Shown one piece after another: positions 16,986 to 50,776 of a stretch of 64,000 nt of DNA. Below the pieces are notes generated by a model that saw only the letters and a list, made by a program, of their open reading frames with translations, ran no database searches and had not been told where the DNA came from. The position numbers were made by a program, and so were the translations under genes. Location: positions 2,728,001 to 2,792,000 of the forward strand of contig RQOL01000466.1 of the NCBI GenBank assembly GCA_013076295.1, in the 5' to 3' direction. Numbering within the stretch: the first letter of the stretch is position 1; each line of letters opens with the position of its first letter. This DNA comes from Sanderia malayensis (taxonomy: Eukaryota; Cnidaria; Scyphozoa; Semaeostomeae; Pelagiidae).

Positions 16986-18377
16986 ATGAGTGCAGACAAA
17001 GATTTAGTGAGACAGGAATACAAAAAATACAAACGAAAGAAGCCGCAGCCTGATTTCACTGCTGTAATTGACTTCAACAATGCAGAAATGTTTCAGTGTC
17101 AAGTTGCCAAAGTTCAGCCCAGATCGAGGAGGCTTACTTTGGACCCATGCAAAGTTGGATTGATTGATGTTTCAAATTGGGAAGTATTTATTATTCCTTC
17201 TTGCCCTGGTTTTATGTTCATAAAGAATCCTTTTCTGCCTGGAGCTCAAAGGTATTGGGCATACAAAGCGTTGACTGATTACACAAGAAAACCCTTTCCT
17301 TGCAATTTAGATGTACATATGGAACTTGATGAAGACAAAACGATTTGGGAAATAAGTAAAATGTAAGAATTATTCTACTTAGTCGTTAATTTGTCTGGCA
17401 CGCTAACCACTCTGGAATAGCATAAGCAATGAGTATATAACATAACATTAGTCTTATGGTTTAGCTTTAGAGGCTTGAATTTTGTATGGTGTGGTTTGAC
17501 TTTGAGTCAAGCATTGTGGAAGCAGAAATATTTTTTGTTTTCTAGAAAGAATCCTTCAAACCCATATACTTTCATGGAGAAGCTAAGATGGACACATTTA
17601 GGATACCATTTTGACTATAATTATGTGAACTACAAGGAAGAGAAATATTATGGTTTTCCGGAGGACTTATCAAAACTCATGAAATATATCTCATTAGGTC
17701 TTGGATTTGAGGATTATTCACCCGAGACAGCTATCATAAATTATTACCCTATCGGTAGCAGTATGGGTGGACATACAGATCATTATGAAGAAGAACTAAA
17801 TGCTCCACTTATTTCTGTAAGCTTTGGGCAACCTGCTGTTTTTCTTATGGGTGGTAAAACTAAGGATATTAAACCTGAAGGTCAGTATTATTCATAAGTT
17901 GCCATCTTCTTCATCTCATATGTCCTGGTCTAACTATGCACATTCTAAAAGTTCATTAGTTGTAATCAAATCCAGGATTTGATTTATGCTCTTATATCTA
18001 CCTGGATTTGTTTCTTTTCAGCAATCTGGCTTCGTTCTGGAGACATTGTTATCATGGCAGGGGAATCACGGACAGCATATCATGCTGTACCATGCATAAT
18101 TCAAGACGAAAGCAAAGAACATCTTGCAAAATGTTTAAGATTCAGTCATCAAGATGATTTAATCCATAAAGACACAAGTTCTGAAGCTTCAGATGTTAAA
18201 GAACCATCTGCTAAGTTGCAAAACAGAGAAGACACCACATGTCTCTGTGGAGGTGAGGAAAGTGAACATTTTTGTATGAATTTGCCAGAATTATCACATT
18301 CAGATTGCTGTTCATTTGACGAATACATATCCAAGACCAGGGTAAATATTAATGTCCGGCAGGTTCACAAGAGGTAA
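16986..18377 (+). CDS. ALKBH1: AlkB homologue 1, 2-oxoglutarate/Fe(II) nucleic acid dioxygenase
   Basis: Three exons, 16986-17362, 17546-17880 and 18022-18377, join in frame into 355 codons plus stop. The N-terminal half matches the ALKBH1-specific region (IIPSCPGFMFIKNPFLPGAQ; WTHLGYHFDYN). The catalytic core has NYYPIGSSMGGHTDHYE, where H202 and D204 are the first two iron ligands. Then come SVSFGQPAVFLMGG, SGDIVIMAGESRTAYHAVP with the third histidine, and RVNINVR, the Arg pair that binds 2-oxoglutarate. ALKBH1 demethylates tRNA and other nucleic acids in the nucleus and mitochondria. An acidic/polar insert lies between the third His and RVNINVR, with two CLC/CCS cysteine pairs. The C-terminus may extend further: LLATDQPYFHDD in an open segment at 18692-18850 resembles the vertebrate tail after VRQV, but I find no clean acceptor. 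Confidence 0.93.
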
Positions 18378-18691
18378 TAAAAATTCTACTCAAAACATTT
18401 TTCAAACAATCTCATAGTTTCTTAAATATATGAGGCTACACCCCCTGACCTTCCATGAAAGTCTATGCCAAGAAAACTACAATATCTATTTGCTATTAAA
18501 TAATATGGATTAATTAACACAGGATTAAATAATATAATTTTTTAATTAATTGGAATTTTACTCTCCAGTTTTCAACTGACTTTAAAATATTTTAGTACAA
18601 AAATGTTTTGAACTGAAATTTTCAATTGGAAAGTTTCACAATTTAAAAGTGCATATTTCACATGCTTATTCTAGATGGAAGCTTTAGGTAA

Positions 18692-19180
18692 ACTGTGTAC
18701 TTTTTTACTACCGGCCACCTTTATCATACTAAAGACAACATATGTGTAAAATTGACCATCTATATCATTTTACTGGCCACTGATCAACCTTATTTCCATG
18801 ATGATGTTGGAATGGCTAGTGTTGCTATTGATTCCATTGAGGATATGAAGGCATGTTCAAATTCATTCTTATTTAATTCATTGGTTTTTTGCTCTTCTTA
18901 TCTTAATACTCTTTCCTTTTGTTTACGTTTGAATTATCTTTGCATTATTATATATTTTTTTCACTTCTGTAGGTCTTGGAGAGAGAATGTTTCTACAGCT
19001 CAAGGTATATAGATGACATCATATATTATCAATATATTATCAATTATATCTACATTATAGTATATTAATGTTATAGACTTGTATTTTTCTTTGCGTTAAT
19101 AATATTTTTTATTGCAGAGTGAAGAAGAGTTCAGGTTTTGGTTTTTATCAGAAGACAACTTGCAACCACATAGGATGATA
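18692..19180 (+). other. Exon-like segments downstream of ALKBH1 (possible alternative 3' end)
   Basis: Three short open segments can be joined with plausible splice sites. An open stretch ends at about 18850 with SIEDMK before GCATGT, a possible GC donor. The next is 18973-19003 (VLERECFYSSR, between TTCTGTAG and GTATAT). The third is about 19118-19180 (RVKKSSGFGFYQKTTCNHIG and stop), after TTATTGCAG. They could be 3' exons of ALKBH1, a separate transcript, or debris of the neighbouring repeat. The last segment, with its flanking intron, recurs inside the palindromic element at 20175-20290. Function is not known. Confidence 0.3.
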
Positions 19181-19360
19181 TTGTAAGTGTTGACAATATT
19201 ATCTGCTTATAGGTTAGGTTATCTGTTTAGTTCTCGTTATTTATTTTCCATAATAACTTTGGGATTGGGGATACTCAGGGATTCTGACCTTGGGGATTCC
19301 CTTCGAGCAACAACAACAATATCAATGCAATTCAGTTCAAGTTCGACACCACGCTTTCTT

Positions 19361-22236
19361 TCATTTGTTCCTGACTTCTTCACGAGAAGCAACATGCAGA
19401 AGCGAATATTTTTACAAATTCAAACAGAACAAGGTCAACGAAGACAAACAACAAACTATTAAGGTATGAAGTTGTTATAAGCCTATTTCTTTTTCAAATT
19501 GCAACAACCTCCACGAAAATGCGAGTGAAAGAAGCATGGTTTTTCTTTGGGCCTATTTTGAATTCTCAAGACAAGATGGCGTTACCAAAGAAAGGCGAGC
19601 AGCTTGTGCAGCAACATTGTCTCATAGAAAATGGATAGATCTATTATATCATTTGATAAAATGTATAGGTAATCCTATACTCATCTATTTGTTATTCTAT
19701 TTCCAGGTAGTATCAAGTGAATGCTGCACCGAAGGCAATGCAACCCAAGTCGTTGTTCCGTTCTCGTTCATGGAAAAGAAGGCTCCTCTGGTACGTGGAC
19801 GCCATTTGCAAAATGGTACTCCAAGATAAAAAATGTAAATATTCACAAAACATTATGTGCAAATTCTGTTCTCCTGATTATTTAATTAATATATTATATA
19901 TATTGTCAAATTTAATATCAGATTAAATTTGATGGAAGCTGTTTTTTATTTGGTTTAGGATGATCAGTCATTGTAATTCTAAATTTTTCTTCGTTTTGAA
20001 CCTCATTTGCAACTTCTTTTTAGAGATGTTGAAAGGCCAAATGATGCCCCACAGAGGAAGACTATTATAGATTAAAGATGTTTTCATTTCAAATATTTGG
20101 CCATGAAAGGTAACACCATCTATTAGCTATTTTTATATTCCTTTTCTTTGAATCTCTTTTGTTTCCACTTTAATATTATAGGCTTGCATTTTTCTTAATG
20201 TTAATAATATTTTTATTGCAGAGTGAAGAAGAGTTCAGGCTTTGGTTTTATCACAAGGCAACTTGCAACCACATAGGATGATATTGTAAGTAATAAAAAT
20301 AATCTTCGTTACTAATTTTTTATTGTTTACTCATTTCAAGCATTCATTGGTATTATTTACTTTTTATATGATATATAATAAATACTAATATTTTTTCTTT
20401 CAGTGGCTTTCTGTTCAAGAAGAAAGGAGACAAAGAGATCAGGTAAGTATATTGTGTCATAATTTCTTTTCATATATACTTATTACATTACATACTTATA
20501 TTTCATTTTTATTTATTTTTTATGCATTTCTAATGATTTTTCTTTTTCTTTTAGGTCAGGGGGCCCTTTGTCTCCCCTACCCTTTGTCCTCCCCATTGCT
20601 GGGAGGCATAGAGGTGGGGGAGATGAAGTCCCTCCCTACAGGGAGGGACCATATACCCTGCTATGGAGGGTGTATGTGGGCCCCCACCCCCACCACCCTA
20701 AAAGGGAGGCTGGGAAGAGGAGTTGGGACTCCTCGAGGGAGGGGGACCCATCCTAGATACTAGGAGAAGGGGACCCCCCTGATAATGAAAAAGTATTCCC
20801 TTGGGAATACAAATTATTTAAGCAGGGGCTTCCCTCTGGGGTGTATACAGAAGAGGGAACCTTCCAACTCCTCTTCCCAGCCTCCCTTTTAGGGTGGCTG
20901 GGGTGGGGGCCCACATACACCCTCCATAGGAGGGTATATGGTCCCTCCCTGTGGGGAGGGACTTCATCTCCCCTACCTCTATGCCTCCCAGCAATGGGGA
21001 GGACAAAGGGTAGGGGAGACAAAGGGCCCCCTGACCTAAAAGAAAAAGAAAAATCATTAGAAATGTATAAAAAATAAATAAAAATGAAATATAAGTATGT
21101 AATGTAATAAGTATAAATGAAAAGAAATGATGACAATATACTTACCTGATCTCTTTGTCTCCTTTCTTCTTGAACAGAAAGCCACTGAATAAAAAAATAT
21201 TAGTATTTATTATATATCATATAAAAAGTAAATAATACCAATGAATGCTTGAAATGAGTAAACAATAAAAAATTAGTAACAAAGATTATTTTTAACACTT
21301 ACAATATCATCCTATGTGGTTGCAAGTTGCCTTGTGATAAAACCAAAGCCTGAATTCTTCTTCACTCTGCAATAAAAAATATTATTAACATTAAGAAAAA
21401 TGCAAGCCTATAATATTAAAGTGAAAATAAAAGAAATTCAAAGAAAAGGAATATAAAAATAGCTAATAAATGGTGTTACCTTTCATGGCCAAATATTTGA
21501 AATGAAAACATCTTTAATCTATAACAGTCTTCCTCTGTGGGGCATCATTTGGCCTTTCAACATCTCTAAAAAGAAGTTGCAAATGAGGTTTAAAATGAAG
21601 AAAGATTTAGAATAATGACCGATCATCCTAAACCAAATAAAAAATAGCTTCCATCAAATTTAATCTGAGATTAACAAATAACAATATATAATATATTAAT
21701 TAAATAATCAGGATAACAGAATTTGCATATAGTACTTTGTGAATATTTACATTTTTTATCTTGGAGTACCATTTTGCAAATGGCGTCCACGTACCAGAGG
21801 AGCCTTCTTTCCACGAACGACGGCTTGGGTTGCATTGCCTTCGGTGCAGCATTCACTTGATACTACCTGAAAATAGAATAACAAATAGATGAGTATAGGA
21901 TTACCTATACATTTTATCAAATGATATAATAGATCTATCCATTTTTCTATGAGACAATGTTGCTGCACAAGCAAGCTGCTCGCCTTTCTTTGGTAACGCC
22001 ATCTTGTCTTGAGAATTCAAAATAGGCCCAAAGAAAAACCATGCTTCCTTCTCCCGCATTTTCGTGGAGGTTTTTGCAATTTTGAAAAAGAAATAGGCTT
22101 ATAAAAACTTCATACCTCAATAGTTTGTTGTTTGCCTTCGCTGACCTTTTGCTGTTTAAATTTGTAAAAATAATCGGTTCTGCTTCTGCATGTTGCATGT
22201 TGCTTTGCTTCTCTTGAAGAGGTCGGGAACAAATGA
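19361..22236. mobile_element. 2.9-kb palindromic (foldback-type) element with mirrored exon-like segments
   Basis: The left arm 19361-20725 is repeated in inverse orientation at 20864-22236. Identity is high by eye across the stretches I aligned, leaving a spacer of about 138 bp. Termini read TCATTTGTTCCTGAC and GTCGGGAACAAATGA. Each arm carries segments bounded by AG and GTAAG/GTAAC-type words, for example TTTCAG-TGGCTTTCTG...GATCAG-GTAAGT at about 20403-20441. The inner ~170 bp of each arm is strikingly GC-rich (GGGGGCCC, GGGAGGGACC) in an AT-rich setting. No transposase is visible. A related sequence at 24436-24563 joins the left and right flanks without the element, which supports insertion as a unit. 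It could be a non-autonomous foldback DNA transposon or a locally inverted duplication. Confidence 0.75.
20726..20863. other. Unpaired centre of the palindrome
   Basis: About 138 bp separate the two arms and are not mirrored. It includes GGGGACCCCCC and the smaller self-complementary TTCCCTTGGGAA near 20799. It would form the loop of a hairpin with stems of nearly 1.4 kb. Confidence 0.65.
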
Positions 22237-23025
22237 TGGGTTGGCAAAAGATACTAGTGGTCAAAAGGACCTTTCCGAAAACGAATTATTCGGATCTCAC
22301 GACAGCCAATTATCTGAAATCAGAAGATGGCATACTCAATACTCGGTATTATTGTATTGTACTCTCGCCTCGCATATTTTGTAATGGCGGACTAAAACCA
22401 ATGGACCAATGTTGGAGAGGTGGAAGAAATAACAAGTTTGAAATGAAACAAAGCAAAACATGAGATGATTAAACATATCAGTTATCTGTTAAGTACATAA
22501 AACATAAATGCACAATGATAGATGTAGATGATTCCAAATCCAAACAGTTTGTCCTGAAGTGATGGCCTAGCCATCCAACAACTTTAACCCCTCATCTTAA
22601 TTTGGGATTATTCACAAACGATTCAAAATAAAAAGCAAATTGAACGAATTGAATAATGTTTCAAATTAAAAAACATGATTGCCGGTTTTCGTGTGTACAG
22701 CTGCAACCAAGTCATGAGTTGTTAAGTTAGAAAGGCCGGAAAATCAGTATGTTTACATTGTTGAATATTTTTGTGTGCGAGCCTTGTCTGTCTTGCGGAA
22801 GAGCAAAAAACAATGGCAAGTTTGGGGCCTCTGTGGAGAAAATTGGGCAAAATTGCGTGGGATTAATTTGGGATAATTTTTTGCTAACCTTGTGTCGGAC
22901 CAACATTTTCATGTTCAATGTTGAGGGTGTTTGGAAAGTGTTTTCAGCACTCCCTGATTAATGTTATCTCAAGAAATTGGGCGGTCAGCCTACCGGCCCG
23001 GATTGCTTGAGTAGCAAAACACATT

Positions 23026-23097
23026 TTACGGTCGGTGACCCCGATTTGCCGTGCAAATTCCGGGCGGTACACCTGGCAGTACTCCCGGATGGGCGAA
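23026..23097 (-). CDS. Candidate terminal exon of the kinesin gene
   Basis: After the last well-supported kinesin exon (25351-25304, phase 0 at its donor), the minus strand offers an acceptor GATTTGCAG just above 23097. It is followed in phase 0 by 23 codons rich in Gly and Pro (FAHPGVLPGVPPGI...) and a TAA. Disordered Gly/Pro-rich tails are usual for kinesin-1. A different frame stays open longer here (61 codons), so the assignment is tentative. The alternative is read-through of the 25304 donor, giving a stop ten codons later. Confidence 0.3.
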   Translation of the reverse strand, partial: FAHPGVLPGVPPGICTANRGHRP

Positions 23098-24435
23098 CTG
23101 CAAATCATAACAAAGAAAATACTCAACAAAACAATATATAAGGAGAGGGAGGGAGGGAGAAATTGAACCTTTGTTGTTGGTCCCCAAGAGTCGAATGATG
23201 GAATGCTTTAGTTTGTTACCATGATATGATCCAGCTAGCTCTCACACACAGTATGATCACAGTAAGACCCTTAACACTCAACCCTCATAGGAAGTAATGT
23301 CAAGGACTGGTTCCTTGAAGTTATTATCATTATTATGCCCAGAAATGATGTGATTCAGCATGCGTCATTATAAACATTTCTTTCGAACATTAACCCTGCT
23401 TAAACAAGGCTTAACCAGCATTAAACCTGTCCATCAAAAATAGCTGCATTGATTTGGGGGGAGCGGGTGGCTTTATATTTTCCAAGGAAATTATGTTTCT
23501 CATTGAAAAGCAATGCAAATTTTTCACTTTCTCAAGACCTTCTGTCAATTATTGTGGCAACCCTATTCACAGAGTAAGTTTGTCAAAAATCATGGATTGC
23601 GAAGCTCTGTTAGTGAAACCAGAAGCAAACCGATGGCAAGTGTGAGTGTCGGCACAGTCCCCATTCTTTGTTCCTCCTCCGCTCGGGCTGATCGCCTGTC
23701 CACAGTGTGATGTCAGACCTCACCTACTCTTCCCAACCGTATTCTAAAATTACTAAAAACATTCTCAAATTTGTGAAAACATTTTCATTTTTATTTCTTG
23801 GGAAATCACGGTAAAAAATTACGATAGACTTCGATGCAAACACTTCGACGCAATTTGTCATGGTTATGACATCACGGCTGTCGCAGTTGAAATGGCAAAG
23901 TCCACGATTTTGCGGCAGTAAAAACATTTCTACTTTGATCAATTTTGATTCTGAAAACGGTTTTATTATTAGTTTGACTAGTTTCACCATAAAATGCGAG
24001 AAATCATATTGCTTTTTTGATTGCAGTCTTTAACATTGAAATACTTGCAAATCCTAGAATGGTGGTATGGTTGTGGTGTAAATCAAAGTCTTCAAGTTCA
24101 TTTGAACACCTCCGATTACTCATATCCCCATGTTTTGACCAAAAAGTGCTCAAATAAATGAACATATTGAATACAAAGAGTAGAATGTAGAATTGATAAT
24201 AGAAAGCACTTAGTATTATTCACATTTTAATATTCTGTTACTTATTACAGTTGGGGCTATTTTAGAAATAAATAGCGAAAAACAGTTCAATATAATTCAG
24301 GCCTTTATGTCATTTTTCAGCACTTAAAAAATCTGGCTTCAGCAGGTTTTCTTTTCACGAAACATGTCGGTTTGAGACAAGAGGCAGTCGTTTCTCAATT
24401 ATCGTTACTCGTAATTCGTCGTTTTATGCAATTCT

Positions 24436-24563
24436 CGGTAAGGTCCTTTTGACCACTAGTATCTTTTGCCAACCCAAATGATGAAAGAAAGCATGGTGGT
24501 GGTGTGGCGTCGAACTTGAATTGAATTGCATTGATATTGTTGTTGTTGCTCGAAGGGTATCCC
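24436..24563 (-). repeat. Uninterrupted relative of the sequence flanking the palindrome (empty-site-like)
   Basis: Read on the minus strand, 24563-24485 resembles the left flank of the palindrome (about 19297-19360). Shared words include CCCTTCGAGCAACAACAACA and TCAATGCAATTCA. 24475-24436 resembles its right flank (22237-22272; GGGTTGGCAAAAGATACTAG). The two halves are directly joined near 24476-24484, where the other copy has 2.9 kb inserted. It is therefore a second copy, inverted, of the host repeat without the element. Confidence 0.65.
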
Positions 24564-25303
24564 AAAGCCAACCGACTCAGACAACCCGAGTGGAGGGGGG
24601 CTAGCAGAGGGGGCTTGAGCTATGTTAACAATTACAATACAACGGCAATAAATTTGTCCACAAATAATATATTATCATGACTGGGCACGCATAATTACCA
24701 AAATATCTATACAACATAAGCATCTATGTCATATTATTAAAAACGTTTTCAATTTATTATAATTAATGACTATTTACTGACATCAGAAGTAAATGATAAT
24801 TATATGAAATTTTTGATCATTATCTGGGAACTGAAAGTGAATCAAATAAAGTCTGGAGATGGTGTCTGGTAAAGTTGATAGGAATCTACTTTACGTTTAT
24901 TATTAATAAATATAGAAATGATTCAGACATTTAGGGATAGAAAGATTATTACTAATAATAATTAAATGCTAATGATTTGATTCAACGACAGACAACATTT
25001 GAAAATTAAATAGACTAATATCATAATAAGAATAGCACCTTCAGTATGCTAGTTGATTGAAAAGTGATGGCTGATTGAGACCTCGTTTGTGGTTGCAAAG
25101 CAAGACAGATGCTCAAATGTCTTCAAATTGGTATGAATTATAAATAAAAAGCGTTTTTATGTCATTTACTTCAAGAAAACTGAAGGTTCTATTCTTTTCT
25201 TTTAAGAAATGTGAAAATTTATGAGAAAGAAAATGCAAGAATTATATATGTTTGCTTTGAACACAAATTTCTAATGAAAAGAATAGAAAAGTATTTTGTT
25301 TAC

Positions 25304-48258
<22,955 letters not shown>

Positions 48259-48957
48259 GTCGGTGAGATAATAATTCTAGCGAACTTCAGTTCAGAAATA
48301 CAACATAAGACTGCTTAGGCCAGGGCGTTGGAGCTTTGAACTTTCAACCAAAAATTCATCGTATTTTTACGCTGAATGACAGACTTTAAAGCAAGAAATC
48401 CATTAATGTTGATTCCTATGTAAATTGACTACTGTATATTCCAAAAATAATCATCATTTCGTTACAAATAAATATTACAAAGACGATCGAATGTTAAATG
48501 CTGGTCGCTCACCCATGAAAGAAAATAATATGACCTGCTATCAGAAAGAGTCTGGTAGCTACTACGTCATAAAGATATAGCACACCATTGTCCCAAGAAT
48601 GTCACAAGTTCAAAAACACCCCCAAAACTGGCAAATTTCTTTACATTGGACGCAAAGTGGACAACTTTGGTGCACAGAAGCAGGAAATACAGATCTTGGT
48701 TGTATAACAAGTGGTATGAAGAGTGGTCCACAAAAAATGCTCGCAAAGATTATATACATTCATAAACCATTAAATATGACAAAAAATTGAACATTGAAAT
48801 AAATATTGTAATTTACGGATAGGAAAAATGTAAATTGTAAAATTGTTAATTAGGAAACATAGATATAAACACTAAGATGAAGAACAAAGACACATTGTTG
48901 CATGACATTGTTGAACTCACACATCCTTCCCTTTTAGTCTATTAAATAAATGTCATT
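48259..48957. other. Upstream region of the kinesin gene / 3' region of the membrane protein gene
   Basis: Both neighbours read leftward, so the kinesin promoter and 5' UTR and the 3' UTR of the 311-codon gene share this 700 bp. No other coding segment is supported. Confidence 0.45.
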
Positions 48958-49893
48958 TTACATCATAAATTCAAGCTCATCATCACTGGAATGATTCCTC
49001 TCTCCTTCATTGTGAATCATAAATGATACTCTGAAGACCAACAAAATAGCCACAAAGCATAGAAATAAAAGTGACAGCGCATAAGTCCCATTGATTTGTC
49101 CTTTACTCATTGCAAATATCTGTGCTGCCATAACAACTAAAGTGACATATTCAGCTACAGTATATCTTGTGTATTTCTCAAAACGGAAATTCTGCAGCAT
49201 GAACCATATGAAGGTGAGAAGACCCAATGACAATATGGAACAGTACGAGGCTTTCAAGGGTGATAACTGGAACAAATGTGTCAAAGTGTTTGCAAAATCC
49301 ATGCAAATGCCAGTTGTGCTCCATGCTTGGAAACAAAGCAAGCCATTTTGAATCAGGATTCTGTGACACCAGACATCAAATTTATTCAAACCTCTCTTTT
49401 TGCCTGCATAGGCTGCAAGGTATTCAAAGAAGCCAACAAATGCCAAGAACAAGCAGCCGTCTCTACAAATGGCCGCTGAGCAGGCGCAGCACCACGCCCA
49501 GTGGACACTCCCTGTTGACAGCAATCGCAAGTGGCCTATTTCAAAGTATGAAGAAATACTCCAAGCCACGTAGAAATGTGGCGTAAGTATGCGAATTGCA
49601 TCTCGTCTGAATAAAGTTAGAAGGCTGTAGAATGACCAGAGCCACTGATAAGCAAAGACGAACTTCCATGTTCTGTTTGATATCAGAAAATATGAAACCC
49701 ACGGTAAAGTTAGATTCCTGTTCTGTGGATATTCATCTGTTGTGACTGGCGTGTTGAGGAGATGCGTGTCTTTGATGACATGTACTTCGCCTTGTGACAT
49801 AAGCACGTGGTGAAGAGCAAAGTGGGCGACGAATGAAATAAAACCAACAATGACCAATGCCGAATTTACCCGCCTTGATTCGAGAGACAACAT
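48958..49893 (-). CDS. Multi-pass membrane protein, family not recognised
   Basis: This is an intronless 311-codon ORF. It has roughly seven to eight hydrophobic spans: ~12-31 (ALVIVGFISFVAHFALHHVL), ~64-95, ~100-120, ~128-155 (VHWAWCCACSAAIC), ~180-200, ~212-235 (LSLGLLTFIWFMLQNF), ~245-262 and ~272-292 (LSLLFLCFVAILLVFRV). A charged first loop carries possible N-glycosylation sites (NLT, NRT). The last 20 residues form an acidic, Ser-rich cytosolic tail (SSDDELEF). Many Trp/His/Cys residues lie in the spans. There is no GPCR DRY or transporter signature that I can identify, so no function is proposed. Its start codon is 173 bp from that of a possible small gene on the other strand. Confidence 0.8.
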   Translation of the reverse strand: MLSLESRRVNSALVIVGFISFVAHFALHHVLMSQGEVHVIKDTHLLNTPVTTDEYPQNRNLTLPWVSYFLISNRTWKFVFAYQWLWSFYSLLTLFRRDAIRILTPHFYVAWSISSYFEIGHLRLLSTGSVHWAWCCACSAAICRDGCLFLAFVGFFEYLAAYAGKKRGLNKFDVWCHRILIQNGLLCFQAWSTTGICMDFANTLTHLFQLSPLKASYCSILSLGLLTFIWFMLQNFRFEKYTRYTVAEYVTLVVMAAQIFAMSKGQINGTYALSLLFLCFVAILLVFRVSFMIHNEGERNHSSDDELEFMM

Positions 49894-50066
49894 TTTGAGA
49901 CTTTCTCTTTGGTAGTAAAACTCCTTTGATGATGATAAGATATTTCGTGTTGTCTCCTCACTTTGTCCGCGGTAAAACTCTTCTCCCTTTATTGAGTGGG
50001 TTTGAACAGCATGTTGACAATGAGACCTTGTTGTTTAGTTTGCTGCACTGCGTAAATATTTGAAAG

Positions 50067-50320
50067 ATGGAATCCAGATCAGACGATTGGGCGCTTGAAG
50101 CTGTCGAAGAAGTGAGCAATACAGACGATTACCCAAATGATAAAGAATCAATCTGAAAGGAAGATGATGAAATTAAATGCTGTTTTATTATGATTCTCTG
50201 TTTTAACTTCAGATTCTCCGTGCGTTTGTGAAGCCTTCAAATGATTTACCATCACATCAGTTGTTTTGTTTCCGGACAGAAAAGAACAACTTTACAAAAA
50301 TCAGCAGGATACGGAGCTAA
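50067..50320 (+). CDS. Possible small two-exon gene (50 aa), divergent from the membrane protein
   Basis: Exon 50067-50111 (MESRSDDWALEAVEE, before GTGAGC) can be joined to 50213-50320, which follows TTTTAACTTCAG. The result is a 50-residue reading frame (ILRAFVKPSNDLPSH...) ending in TAA. Phase is kept across the junction. I do not recognise the product. The acidic N-terminal half and the position head to head with another start codon 173 bp away suggest a true gene start. The frame is short, and more exons could exist if 50320 is spliced out. Confidence 0.35.
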
Positions 50321-50776
50321 ATGTGTCCAAGCCAACCGAGTACTTGACAGGGGGCTGATATGAAAACAAATTATCGTTTTACCGGAATTGTCGTCTTAGC
50401 AATTATTATTATTTATTATTATTTACAATCAAAAAACACAAAAGCCAAAAGCAACAAACCTTTATTTTTAAATATCAATCTTGTCTTCAGCTTCGTTCGA
50501 ATTATCTTTGATTTTGCTTTTCTTTTGTTGCTCTTTCGGAGGAAGTTCGTGAAAATTCGAATCAACAAAAAGGTCATTGGAAAGGCATTATAATGAATAC
50601 AATGGTATGAGTTATCAGATTATGAATGCATCAAAGCGCTTATCTCCGAGTGATGATCAGTGTGGTTTATCCGCAAGTCTGGGGGGGAGGAGATGGAGAG
50701 TCGAGTCCTAAAAGAGCTAAAGCACATTAACAATACAACAAACTACAGCAAGAAGAATGCTAAATAGTTCGACTTA

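Larger units (their letters stand above)
22273..25303. other. Repeat-rich region 3' of the kinesin gene
   Basis: Apart from the empty-site-like repeat and a candidate last kinesin exon at 23026-23097, I see no gene. The short open frames (60-88 codons) have no domain or splice support. A (GGGA)n-like run lies near 23140-23160. Confidence 0.45.

Noticed and set aside
18973..19060. YIDD word resembling a reverse-transcriptase active site
   Set aside because: It lies across a probable splice donor (CTCAAG-GTATAT) and the frame ends at once in AT-rich sequence; no other RT motif is present.
20219..20290. SSGFGFITR resembling an RRM RNP1 or cold-shock motif
   Set aside because: Only a few residues match and a stop follows soon after; no rest of the domain is present in any frame nearby.
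20452..21136. Pro/Gly-rich open frames up to 127 codons in the palindrome
   Set aside because: They are mirrored translations of the GC-rich inner arms and occur in both orientations; there is no sign of coding selection.
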